Part shown: positions 49,601 to 56,530 of the stretch, one piece after another
Layout of the letters: each line of letters starts with the position of its first letter
Position numbering within the stretch: the stretch's first letter is position 1
Source: Streptomyces sp. NBC_01485
GTDB taxonomy: Bacteria; Actinomycetota; Actinomycetes; Streptomycetales; Streptomycetaceae
Assembly: GCF_036227125.1 (NCBI RefSeq)
Contig: NZ_CP109435.1
Coordinates: 6,696,001 to 6,760,000 of the forward strand
Direction: 5' to 3'
Length of the DNA: 64,000 nt
Program-made: the position numbers and the translations under genes
The notes under the pieces: model-generated
Databases searched by the model: none
What the model was told of the DNA's origin: nothing
The model's input: only the letters and a program-made list of their open reading frames with translations

Positions 49601-50496
49601 TCGGCGTACTGCCGGTCGTTCTCCTTGAGGTCGCCGTAGACGGTGTTGCCGACGGGCAGCGCGGCCGCGAGCACGGCGCGCTGGACGGAGGCGTACTCCT
49701 TGGCGGAGGAGAAGGCGGCCAGGGCACGCGTGCGCTGGATCATCTCCGGGTTGTTCGTGGCCTGCGCCATGTCCTGCGAGAGGTCGAGCAGGCCGGTGAT
49801 GAGGCGGTGGTAGGCCTCGACCGTCTGGGTGGAGTTGCCCTTGTCCGCGTAGGCCGTGGTGCGGACCTTGGCGAGGCTGCCCAGGTCGCTGAGGAGGCCG
49901 ACGAGGCTGTCGCGGACACCCTGGAGGTTGCCGTCCCTGCTGGCGCCGTCGATCTCCTCCGAGGCGTCCTGGAAGGCGATGACGGCCTTGTCGGTCTTGT
50001 CCCGGTAGCCCTTGACGGCGAAGTCGGTCGCCTTCGCGCCGTGCGCCAGCGGGCCCGCGGAGCGGTCGCGCTCGTTCTGGAGCTGCACGGCCAGTTCGGT
50101 GGCCTGCTTGGTCATGTCCGTCAGCAGCTTCATGTTGTCGAGCTGCTGGATGTCGTCCATCGACTGGTTGATGCGCAGTCCGCCCAGCGTGGTGGCCGCG
50201 ACCACGGGCAGGGTCAGCAGTGCCACCAGACGCGTGGAGATACGCCAGTTGCGCAGCGCGACGCGTGGACCGGGGCTGGGGGCGCTGGTCGGCGGCTTGG
50301 CCGTCGGAGTCGCGGTGAGAGGACTCGACGACGCGGACACGCCGGGGCGCCCTGGGCGCTCACCGCCGTCGCCGGACGGTGCCGGGCCCGGGTTCTGGGC
50401 GTGCTGGGGCGAGGAGCCGACTGCCATCGGGCCGGTCCCGCCGCGCGGCTCCGGCTTGGCCGAAGCGCTGCCATCCCTCTTGAAACGTCCCTGCAC
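46690..50496 (-). CDS. cvnA: Conservon sensor histidine-kinase-like protein CvnA (first conservon)
   Basis: About 1268 aa. A Pro/Ser-rich cytoplasmic N-terminus (about 85 aa), helix 1 near 90-110 (RLVALLTLPVVAATTLGGL), a NIT-like helical sensor, helix 2 near 395-420 (ALILLVLGVSLVGAFVVA), HAMP, LDHLATRMRRNGENLLVLAG, and HATPase_c with ELLENATSFSSP and EIHDTGIGLSPED near 615-700. A disordered tail of about 500 residues carries repeats of the type STGQFPTPGYDGSSTGQ and TNGRPDPGQFERPGTNGR. The start is GTG 50496 with AGAGG upstream; the frame is open for another 150 codons into the promoter region. Confidence 0.9.
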   Translation of the reverse strand: MQGRFKRDGSASAKPEPRGGTGPMAVGSSPQHAQNPGPAPSGDGGERPGRPGVSASSSPLTATPTAKPPTSAPSPGPRVALRNWRISTRLVALLTLPVVAATTLGGLRINQSMDDIQQLDNMKLLTDMTKQATELAVQLQNERDRSAGPLAHGAKATDFAVKGYRDKTDKAVIAFQDASEEIDGASRDGNLQGVRDSLVGLLSDLGSLAKVRTTAYADKGNSTQTVEAYHRLITGLLDLSQDMAQATNNPEMIQRTRALAAFSSAKEYASVQRAVLAAALPVGNTVYGDLKENDRQYAEAALENQDSELASFRSIYGDDGAEELLQPIDKGNPVIEEANTYATRALSSPTGLQSLDKRSYQDWIDDSTTKITQMNNIEHTLLEDMEQKARELRAESEREAIISGALILLVLGVSLVGAFVVARSMIRSLRRLQETATKVAQDRLPELVKQLSESDPQDVDTSVESVGVHSKDEIGRVAAAFDDVHREAVRLAAEQALLRGNVNAMFTNLSRRSQGLIQRQLSLISELESREADPDQLSSLFKLDHLATRMRRNGENLLVLAGEEPGRRWTRPVPLVDVLRAAASEVEQYERIELSSVPTTEVAGRVVNDLVHLLAELLENATSFSSPQTKVKVTGHALPDGRVLIEIHDTGIGLSPEDLAAINERLASPPTVDVSVSRRMGLFVVGRLSQRHGIRIQLRPSDSGGTTALVMLPVDVAQGGKKPQPGQGGGVGGPAAAQAAAGVAAARRQNGSQNGSQGGPLGAGPGGGGLLSSGQGPRAALPGRDGGGRPGGPPPRGPQQPPASPPQQRGRPAPAGAGSGFGGQAPGAPQGMQAAGTGQQGTDMFGGGRPPQQRGNQPEQGGRGRQPQLPPRGGPRAELPGGNPQPRAASWGAENAQPPVPRPPLDAPRGHDEPDVAQTSRMPRIDDRQGPGATAEIPAIPRPDQRQGPSGPADFGRPAANGLQSTSQFPAVSNGNGNGNGQAGLNGRQDTGQFQRPGTNGRPDPGQFERPGTNGRTDDNGFTRSDVFGAPGGQNAPTGPDRFAPQAYDNGSTGQFPTPGYDGSSTGQHALPGRQDPSSTGQFPTAQPNGYGNPPQPAIPPRPAGRPDLEALPPAGPGDGRTPLYDTLETNWFHGQQPGDPSASGPAPVPASPQQPQAPAPAAPQRPAAASSSWRTSPNDELVRQAERVRQPAAGGVTTSGLPRRVPRANLVPGTAQQQQHQTGPQVSRAPDDVRGRLTNLRRGIAQGRQVGNGQTGSFPNPTHQQEH

Positions 50497-51100
50497 TAGC
50501 GTCGCAACCTCTGGACCAGGCGCCCCTCCGCGTGAACGGAAGGACGGTGTCGGCGTGTTGAGGGGCGCCCTGAAATGCGCCCCCCGAATGGTCGTGAGTG
50601 ACCGGCGCTGGCTCCCCCTGCTCTCGCCGCCACCAGGCGCGCTGTGCGCCCCATGTGCGCCGGCTCGATCCCGCGGCGGTCCGAGGAATTCCAGCACAGT
50701 GCAGGATCTCCAACAAGGCCCGTCCGTCAGGCTGTGACAACCGTGACACCACGTAAGGGTCAAGTTACGGGATGTGGAGGGGGATGCTACGTAAGGGGGA
50801 CATAAGCGGGCGAAGTGAGAGGGTGCGGGGGGTGTCCCAGTCGCCATGATCAGGAGCGGAATGCACGCTTCAGGGGTGCAATGTCCGTTTCTTAATGGTC
50901 GGTTCAAGGCCTGAATTGACCCATTTGCCCATGGAGTCGTGAGTAAACTCACACGCCGATCATGCGACCTTCACGCGTTCACCGGGAATCGCGTGTTTAG
51001 CCTGACGCTTTACAGGGATGGCAAACCCGACAAGCCGCGCTTGTGCGAAGGCCCTTGACGGCTTCCCCGGCGCCCCGAAACGACAGGGTCAAGTACAACA
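50497..51100. other. 604-nt region upstream of the first conservon
   Basis: No gene supported on either strand. It is less GC-rich than its surroundings between 50740 and 51000. Visible structure: ACGTAAGGG twice (near 50753 and 50791), the palindrome GTGAGTAAACTCAC (50939-50952), and TTGACG at 51055-51060 as a possible -35 for the peptide gene at 51101. It must hold the promoter of a ten-kilobase signalling block. Confidence 0.5.
50939..50952. promoter_or_regulatory. Palindrome GTGAGTAAACTCAC
   Basis: Six-bp perfect arms around AA, in the divergent region between the first conservon and the 62-aa peptide gene. Candidate operator. Confidence 0.4.
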
Positions 51101-51289
51101 GTGAAGACGACGACGATGTTCCACAAGATCGCCAACCCGCGGCGCACGACGCTGGCGCACCTCAAGGACGCCGACGAACTGCAACTCCCGGAGCAGCGGG
51201 AGCACTCCGTCGAACTGCCCGCCCAGACCGCCAACCCCAAGCGCACCATCCTCATGGAGATCCCGGTCGCGGCCGCCGTCGCGGAGTAG
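51101..51289 (+). CDS. 62-aa peptide with two ANPxRTxL repeats
   Basis: No family recognised. After the N-terminus comes FHKIANPRRTTLAHLKDADE; the C-terminal half repeats the theme as QTANPKRTILMEIPVAAA. The sequence is mixed charged with an Ala/Val end, with no membrane segment and no Cys. Codon bias is good in this frame. GTG 51101 is the longest start; ATG 51116 is an alternative. Neither has a strong ribosome binding site. It is divergent from the first conservon and stops inside a 19-nt tandem repeat. Confidence 0.6.
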   Translation: MKTTTMFHKIANPRRTTLAHLKDADELQLPEQREHSVELPAQTANPKRTILMEIPVAAAVAE

Positions 51290-51340
51290 ATCTTCACGCG
51301 CAGAAGTAGATCTTCACGCGAAGAGTAGATCTTCAAACGG
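51284..51340 (+). repeat. Three 19-nt tandem repeats with AGATCT core
   Basis: Units 51284-51302, 51303-51321 and 51322-51340, pattern GAGTAGATCTTCACGCG plus two bases; the third is partly diverged. Each holds the palindromic AGATCT. The stop codon TAG of the 62-aa gene lies in the first unit. Confidence 0.8.
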
Positions 51341-51506
51341 AGATACGGGTACCGGCCGCCGAATGCTCAAGGCGCCGGCCCACGGATGTACGGATGGCAA
51401 GGGCGTCCCCGGCCGGGGACGCCCTTCCGCGTTAGCCTGGGGCGTCACACCAGCCAGCTCAGTGTCAGTCTCCGTATTCAGTTTCAGTCAAGGGGCCAAC
51501 CAACCC

Positions 51507-52292
51507 GTGCGCATCGCCAGGTTCTCCATCGACGGGAACGTCGCCTTCGGCGCGGTCGAGGGCGACAAGCCGGACGAGCTCGTCCTCGACATCATCAAGG
51601 GCATCCCGTTCGCGGACTTCGAGCTCTCCGGCACCAGGGTGCCGCTGAGCAAGGTCCGACTGCTCCCGCCCGTGCTGCCCAACAAGGTCGTGGCCTTCGG
51701 CCGCAACTACGCCGAGCACGCGCGCGAGCTGGGCAACGAGGTGCCCGACGCCCCGTTCGCCTTCTTCAAGCCGTCCACCTCGGTGATCGGCCCCGGCGAC
51801 GCCATCCAGTACCCCTCCTTCTCCGAGGAGCTCCACCACGAGGCCGAGCTCGCCGTGGTCATCGGCCGCATGTGCCGCGAGGTCCCGCGCGACCGCGTCG
51901 CGGACGTCATCCTCGGCTACACCTGCGCCAACGACGTCACCGCGCGGGACGTGCAGAAGCGCGAGAAGCAGTGGGCCCGGGCCAAGGGCTTCGACACGTC
52001 CTGCCCGCTCGGCCCCTGGGTGGAGACGGACCTCGACCTCGCCACCGCGTCCGACCTCACCGTCCAGCTCACGGTCAACGGCGAACAACGCCAGCTCGGC
52101 CGCACCAGCGAGATGATCCACTCCATCGAGGATCTGATCGTCAACATCTCCGAGGCCATGACGCTGCTCCCCGGCGACGTGATCCTCACGGGCACCCCGG
52201 CAGGGGTCGGCCCCCTGGCTGTCGGCGACGAGGTCGCCGTCACCATCGAAGGCATCGGCACTCTCACCAACAAGGTTGTCAAGCGTGGCTAG
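51507..52292 (+). CDS. Fumarylacetoacetate hydrolase family protein
   Basis: 261 aa. The FAH-fold catalytic region KVVAFGRNYAEHARELGNE, then FFKPSTSVIGPGDAI, metal ligands in HHEAELAVVIGR and YTCANDVTARDVQ, and the closing LTGTPAGVGPL are all present. Members hydrolyse C-C bonds or decarboxylate or isomerise 2-oxo dioic acids. The exact substrate is unknown. Start GTG 51507 with AAGGGG upstream; the longer frame to 51363 has no conserved residues. It overlaps gltX by 8 nt, so the two are translationally linked. Confidence 0.9.
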   Translation: MRIARFSIDGNVAFGAVEGDKPDELVLDIIKGIPFADFELSGTRVPLSKVRLLPPVLPNKVVAFGRNYAEHARELGNEVPDAPFAFFKPSTSVIGPGDAIQYPSFSEELHHEAELAVVIGRMCREVPRDRVADVILGYTCANDVTARDVQKREKQWARAKGFDTSCPLGPWVETDLDLATASDLTVQLTVNGEQRQLGRTSEMIHSIEDLIVNISEAMTLLPGDVILTGTPAGVGPLAVGDEVAVTIEGIGTLTNKVVKRG

Positions 52293-53769
52293 CGCACCCG
52301 GCTCCCCCGTACGCGTCCGTTTCTGTCCCTCGCCCACCGGTAACCCCCACGTGGGCCTGGTCCGCACCGCCCTGTTCAACTGGGCGTTCGCCAAGCACCA
52401 CCAGGGCACACTGGTCTTCCGCATCGAGGACACCGACGCGGCCCGCGACTCCGAGGAGTCCTACCACCAGCTCCTGGACTCCCTGCGCTGGCTCGGCTTC
52501 GACTGGGACGAGGGCCCCGAGATCGGCGGCCCGCACGCGCCCTACCGCCAGTCGCAGCGCATGGACGTCTACAAGGACGTCGCCGAGAAGCTCCTCGCCG
52601 CCGGCCACGCCTACCGCTGCTACTGCTCCCAGGAGGAGCTGGACACCCGCCGCGACGCCGCCCGCGCCGCCGGCAAGCCCTCCGGCTACGACGGCCACTG
52701 CCGCGACCTGAGCACCGGGCAGGTGACGGAGTACGAGGCCCAGGGCCGCACCCCGATCGTCCGCTTCCGCATGCCCGACGAGACGATCACCTTCACGGAC
52801 CTGGTCCGCGGCGAGCTGACGTTCACCCCGGAGAACGTCCCGGACTTCGGCATCGTCCGCGCGAACGGCGCCCCGCTGTACACACTGGTCAACCCGGTGG
52901 ACGACGCGCTGATGGAGATCACGCACGTCCTGCGCGGCGAGGACCTGCTGTCCTCCACCCCGCGCCAGATCGCCCTGTACAAGGCGCTGACCGAGCTGGG
53001 CATCGCCAAGTACACCCCGCAGTTCGGCCACCTGCCGTACGTGATGGGCGAGGGCAACAAGAAGCTGTCGAAGCGGGACCCGGAGTCCTCGCTCAACCTC
53101 TACCGCGAGCGCGGCTTCCTCCCCGAGGGCCTGCTCAACTACCTCTCCCTGCTGGGCTGGTCGCTCTCGGCCGACCAGGACATCTTCACGATGGACGAGA
53201 TGGTCGCCGCCTTCGAGATCGCGGACGTCAACCCCAACCCGGCGCGCTTCGACCTGAAGAAGTGCGAGGCGATCAACGCCGACCACATCCGCCTGCTCGA
53301 CGTGAAGGACTTCACGGAGCGCTGCGCACCCTGGCTGAAGGCCCCCTTCGCCCCCTGGGCCCCGGCGGACTTCGACGAGGCCAAGTGGCACGCGATCGCC
53401 CCGCACGCCCAGACCCGCCTGAAGGTCCTCTCGGAGATCACCGACAACGTCGACTTCCTCTTCCTCCCCGAGCCCGTCCTCGACGAGGCTTCGTGGACGA
53501 AGGCGATGAAGGAGGGCAGCGACGCGCTGCTCACGACGGCCCGCGAAAAGCTGGAGTCGGCCGACTGGACCTCCGCCGAGTCCCTCAAGGAGGCCGTCCT
53601 TGCCGCCGGCGAGACCCACGGCCTCAAACTCGGCAAGGCCCAGGCCCCCGTCCGCGTAGCCGTCACGGGCCGCACGGTAGGCCTCCCCCTCTTCGAGTCC
53701 CTGGAGACCCTGGGCAAGGAGAAGACACTGACCCGCATCGACGCGGCCCTGGCCAAGCTGGCGGCGTAA
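52285..53769 (+). CDS. gltX: Glutamyl-tRNA synthetase
   Basis: 494 aa class I synthetase. The HIGH-type motif is FCPSPTGNPHVGLVRTALFN; the KMSKS-type motif is NKKLSKRDPE. The C-terminal alpha-helical anticodon-binding domain is complete. In Streptomyces the enzyme also charges tRNA-Gln with Glu for later amidation, and here the nearest RNA genes are exactly tRNA-Gln and tRNA-Glu. I place the start at GTG 52285; a TTG at 52276 is in frame. It overlaps the FAH gene and ends in a 20-bp hairpin. Confidence 0.97.
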   Translation: MASAPGSPVRVRFCPSPTGNPHVGLVRTALFNWAFAKHHQGTLVFRIEDTDAARDSEESYHQLLDSLRWLGFDWDEGPEIGGPHAPYRQSQRMDVYKDVAEKLLAAGHAYRCYCSQEELDTRRDAARAAGKPSGYDGHCRDLSTGQVTEYEAQGRTPIVRFRMPDETITFTDLVRGELTFTPENVPDFGIVRANGAPLYTLVNPVDDALMEITHVLRGEDLLSSTPRQIALYKALTELGIAKYTPQFGHLPYVMGEGNKKLSKRDPESSLNLYRERGFLPEGLLNYLSLLGWSLSADQDIFTMDEMVAAFEIADVNPNPARFDLKKCEAINADHIRLLDVKDFTERCAPWLKAPFAPWAPADFDEAKWHAIAPHAQTRLKVLSEITDNVDFLFLPEPVLDEASWTKAMKEGSDALLTTAREKLESADWTSAESLKEAVLAAGETHGLKLGKAQAPVRVAVTGRTVGLPLFESLETLGKEKTLTRIDAALAKLAA

Positions 53770-53780
53770 CCCCGCAACAC

Positions 53781-53824
53781 GCGTGAGGGGCGGCACCCGG
53801 AACTCCGGGTGCCGCCCCTCACGC
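53781..53824. terminator. Terminator between gltX and the convergent RelE-like gene
   Basis: Perfect 20-bp arms with the loop AACT (53781-53800 and 53805-53824), 11 nt after gltX and 6 nt beyond the stop of the convergent gene. Bidirectional. Confidence 0.92.
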
Positions 53825-53830
53825 GATTGT

Positions 53831-54115
53831 TCAGACGGCGTCGTTCTCATCGATGAGGTAGTGGTTCTCATCGAAGAGCCACACCACGACCACGACCATG
53901 ATCGCGCCGGCCACCACGTACTCCAGCATCACGCCGGGGGCCACGTAGGCCTTGCGTAGATTCTCGTCCGGGCCCAGTGGCGCGGTCGAGGTCTTGCGGA
54001 ACGGGTCGCGGGCCAGTATCCGCACGGCCTTGTCCAGCTGAGCCTGGCGTGAACCGGGCAGCGTGTCATAGGCCGCACGGGCCTCGACTGTGAACTGGAT
54101 TCGGTACTCGGTCAT
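53831..54115 (-). CDS. Orphan RelE/ParE-like protein
   Basis: 94 aa. TEYRIQFTVEARAAYDTLPG, LDKAVRILARDPFRKTS, then strands LRKAYVAPGVMLEYVVAGAI and VVVVVWLFDENHYLI follow the RelE/ParE order. No antitoxin gene is visible on either side: it is convergent with gltX and divergent from a HAD gene across 36 nt. It may be a solitary toxin relic or pair with a distant antitoxin. The start is ATG 54115; the frame is open much further, through the HAD gene, and that part is a shadow. Confidence 0.65.
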   Translation of the reverse strand: MTEYRIQFTVEARAAYDTLPGSRQAQLDKAVRILARDPFRKTSTAPLGPDENLRKAYVAPGVMLEYVVAGAIMVVVVVWLFDENHYLIDENDAV

Positions 54116-54151
54116 GCCCCCAGTGTGCCAGCCCGCGATACGGTCAAGGAC

Positions 54152-54886
54152 ATGAGCATCCTCGCCGTCGTCTGGGACGTTGACGACACTCTCTTCGACT
54201 ACACGACCGCCGACCGGGAGGGCATGCGGGCGCATCTCGTGGCCGAGGGGCTGATGGCCGGGTACGGCGGTGCCGAGGAGGCGCTCGACCGGTGGCGGGA
54301 GGTCACCGACCAGCAGTGGGCGCGGTTCTCGGCGGGCGGGATCACCTTCGAGGACCAGCGCCGCGACCGGGTACGGGTGTTCCTGGGGCGCCCGGAGCTG
54401 ACCGACGCGGAGGTCGACGTCTGGTTCCGGCGCTACCTCGGTCACTACGAGGCCGCCTGGTCCCTCTTCCCCGACGTCCTGCCCGCCCTGGACGTGCTCG
54501 CCGCCAGTCACCGCCACGCGGTGCTCTCCAACTCCAGCATCCACGTCCAGGACCACAAGCTGCGCGTCCTCGGCGTCCACGACCGCTTCGAGGCCATCCT
54601 GTGCGCCGCGGAGCTCGGCGTCTCCAAGCCGGAGGCCGGCGCGTTCCTCGCGGCCTGCGAGGCACTGTCCCTGCCTCCGCACCAGGTGGCCTACGTCGGC
54701 GACCATCCGGAGATCGACGGACGGGGCGCGGCCGACGCCGGACTGCTCTCCGTATGGATCGACCGCTACGGCGGCACGGCGACCGTGGAGGTGCCTGAGG
54801 GACGGCATCGGATCGCCACCCTCGCCGAACTCCCCGCGCTCCTCGGCGCGGATACCCGTTTTGGAGCGCAGTCCACCTTCGGGTAA
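54152..54886 (+). CDS. HAD-superfamily hydrolase
   Basis: 244 aa. Motif I VVWDVDDTLFDY, motif II VLSNSS, motif III Lys in LGVSKPEAGAF, motif IV YVGDHPEIDGRGAADAG. A C1 helical cap lies between motifs I and II. Phosphatase of unknown substrate. The start is ATG 54152; TACGGT (54139-54144) ends 7 nt upstream, so the message is probably leaderless. Confidence 0.88.
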   Translation: MSILAVVWDVDDTLFDYTTADREGMRAHLVAEGLMAGYGGAEEALDRWREVTDQQWARFSAGGITFEDQRRDRVRVFLGRPELTDAEVDVWFRRYLGHYEAAWSLFPDVLPALDVLAASHRHAVLSNSSIHVQDHKLRVLGVHDRFEAILCAAELGVSKPEAGAFLAACEALSLPPHQVAYVGDHPEIDGRGAADAGLLSVWIDRYGGTATVEVPEGRHRIATLAELPALLGADTRFGAQSTFG

Positions 54887-54977
54887 TGTTCTTCCTGCGC
54901 CGCCGGAGTGCGGGCCGAAAGGCCGGAGCCGGGGGAGCGAAACTAGAACAAGATCCCCAGCGGGGCTTGAGTTCCAG

Positions 54978-55049
54978 TGGCCTATGGTGTAATTGGCAGC
55001 ACGACTGATTCTGGTTCAGTTAGTCTTGGTTCGAGTCCAGGTAGGCCAG
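54978..55049 (+). tRNA. tRNA-Gln (CTG)
   Basis: 72 nt. Acceptor TGGCCTA pairs with TAGGCCA; D-arm TGGTGTAATTGGCAGCA; anticodon loop TTCTGGT between ACTGA and TCAGT; T-loop TTCGAGT. The 3' CCA is not encoded. First of a five-gene Gln/Glu cluster. Confidence 0.95.
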
Positions 55050-55091
55050 CTCGCAGAGCTCATCTGCGCACGTGGAGGCCAACTCCACAAA

Positions 55092-55164
55092 GCCCCCGTT
55101 GTGTAGCGGCCTAGCACGCTGCCCTCTCAAGGCAGTAGCGCCGGTTCGAATCCGGTCGGGGGTA
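55092..55164 (+). tRNA. tRNA-Glu (CTC), variant anticodon stem
   Basis: 73 nt. Acceptor GCCCCCG with CGGGGGT; anticodon CTC in the loop after TGCC. Compared with the two other tRNA-Glu copies it has T and A in place of C and G at one anticodon-stem pair, a compensated change. CCA not encoded. Confidence 0.95.
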
Positions 55165-55193
55165 CTGGTTCCGATCATCTCGGGACTGCTAGG

Positions 55194-55266
55194 GCCCCCG
55201 TTGTGTAGCGGCCTAGCACGCCGCCCTCTCAAGGCGGTAGCGCCGGTTCGAATCCGGTCGGGGGTA
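55194..55266 (+). tRNA. tRNA-Glu (CTC)
   Basis: 73 nt, identical to the copy at 55387-55459. Anticodon stem CGCC/GGCG around CTC. Confidence 0.95.
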
Positions 55267-55286
55267 CGCATTGGTTTAAACCACAT

Positions 55287-55358
55287 TGGTCTATGGTGTA
55301 ATTGGCAACACTACGGTTTCTGGTACCGTCATTCTTGGTTCGAGTCCAGGTAGACCAG
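55287..55358 (+). tRNA. tRNA-Gln (CTG), diverged copy
   Basis: 72 nt. Acceptor TGGTCTA with TAGACCA; anticodon stem ACGGT/ACCGT around loop TTCTGGT. Same anticodon as the first tRNA-Gln but different acceptor and anticodon stems. Confidence 0.94.
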
Positions 55359-55386
55359 CTCCAACCTGCGGAAACGCAGTGTTCAG

Positions 55387-55459
55387 GCCCCCGTTGTGTA
55401 GCGGCCTAGCACGCCGCCCTCTCAAGGCGGTAGCGCCGGTTCGAATCCGGTCGGGGGTA
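55387..55459 (+). tRNA. tRNA-Glu (CTC)
   Basis: 73 nt, identical to 55194-55266. Last of the cluster, followed by a UUCG-capped terminator. Confidence 0.95.
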
Positions 55460-55465
55460 CGTGAT

Positions 55466-55499
55466 CGGAAAGCCTCTCGCTTCGGCGGGAGGCTTTCCG
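55466..55499 (+). terminator. Terminator of the tRNA cluster
   Basis: 15-bp stem with one T-G pair (CGGAAAGCCTCTCGC with GCGGGAGGCTTTCCG) capped by TTCG, 6 nt after the last tRNA. Confidence 0.9.
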
Positions 55500-55625
55500 C
55501 GTTTCAACCGGACGTAGGACAGGGGTAGTTCGGCGTCCCTGCGTGGCTGAGTCATGCGTAGCCGAGTGGGGGAGAAGGCTGCCGCGGCGTTGAGGCTGCC
55601 CTGTTCCCTCGTCCCTCGGTGTGCG

Positions 55626-56342
55626 TCAGCCCGTGCGGCGCAGTGCCTCCGACAGGCGGCCCGCCGCGTCGATGACCGCCTGCGCGTGCATGCGGCCCGG
55701 ATGACGGGTCAGCCGCTCGATGGGGCCCGACACGGAGACGGCGGCCACCACGCGGTTGGAGGGACCTCGCACAGGAGCCGAGACGGACGCGACGCCCGGC
55801 TCGCGCTCGCCGATGGACTGCGCCCAGCCCCGGCGTCGTACGCCCGACAGGGCCGTCGCCGTGAAGCGGGCGCCCTGGAGGCCGCGGTGCAGGCGCTCCG
55901 GCTCCTCCCAGGCCATCAGGATCTGCGCGGAGGAGCCCGCCTTCATCGTGAGCGTGGAGCCGACCGGGACCGTGTCCCGAAGGCCGGACAGGCGTTCCGC
56001 CGCGGCCACGCAGATACGCATGTCGCCCTGGCGGCGGTAGAGCTGCGCGCTCTCACCCGTGATGTCACGAAGGTGCGTGAGCACCGGGCCCGCGGTGGCC
56101 AGGAGGCGGTCCTCGCCGGCGGCCGCGGCCAGCTCGGCCAGCCGGGGGCCCAGGATGAAACGGCCCTGCATGTCGCGCGCCACCAAACGGTGATGTTCCA
56201 AAGCCACGGCCAGACGGTGGGCCGTGGGTCGTGCGAGTCCGGTGGCAGCGACCAAGCCTGCGAGGGTGGCCGGACCGGACTCCAGGGCGCTCAGGACAAG
56301 GGCTGCCTTGTCCAGGACGCCGACGCCGCTACTGTTGTCCAT
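55626..56342 (-). CDS. ndgR: IclR-family regulator NdgR
   Basis: 238 aa, the family length for NdgR/AreB. N-terminal winged helix (VLDKAALVLSALESGPATLA then ATGLARPTAHRLAVALEHHR) and a C-terminal IclR effector domain (about 80-238). It is divergent from leuCD, the conserved actinobacterial arrangement; homologues are known to bind the shared intergenic region and to control leucine and other amino acid genes. Start ATG 56342 with GGGAG at 9 nt. Confidence 0.95.
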   Translation of the reverse strand: MDNSSGVGVLDKAALVLSALESGPATLAGLVAATGLARPTAHRLAVALEHHRLVARDMQGRFILGPRLAELAAAAGEDRLLATAGPVLTHLRDITGESAQLYRRQGDMRICVAAAERLSGLRDTVPVGSTLTMKAGSSAQILMAWEEPERLHRGLQGARFTATALSGVRRRGWAQSIGEREPGVASVSAPVRGPSNRVVAAVSVSGPIERLTRHPGRMHAQAVIDAAGRLSEALRRTG

Positions 56343-56356
56343 GAAACGATACTCCC

Positions 56357-56396
56357 GTCTCACTCTGTGAAACGCAAGTTCAATTTCCCGTGAGAC
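56357..56396. promoter_or_regulatory. Candidate NdgR operator in the ndgR-leuC intergenic region
   Basis: GTCTCAC (56357-56363) and GTGAGAC (56390-56396) are inverted 7-bp arms 26 nt apart. Within this, TCAC-TCT-GTGA (56360-56370) is a tight palindrome. The segment lies just upstream of the ndgR start, in the region bound by homologous regulators. The exact site is inferred. Confidence 0.5.
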
Positions 56397-56530
56397 GCGC
56401 AACCCTTGGATACATGGCGGCCCGAAGACCGACGGGCCTGGCGGCGGGTGCCCGGACACGGGGCGTGGGCGTCGCCTCCACAAGATCTCTAGTTGGGCCG
56501 GTGCGCCATTTGCCGGCCGGAGGGAAAGCG

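Noticed and set aside
51284..51340. CRISPR-like repeats
   Set aside because: Units are 19 nt and abut directly without spacers, and no cas genes are present.
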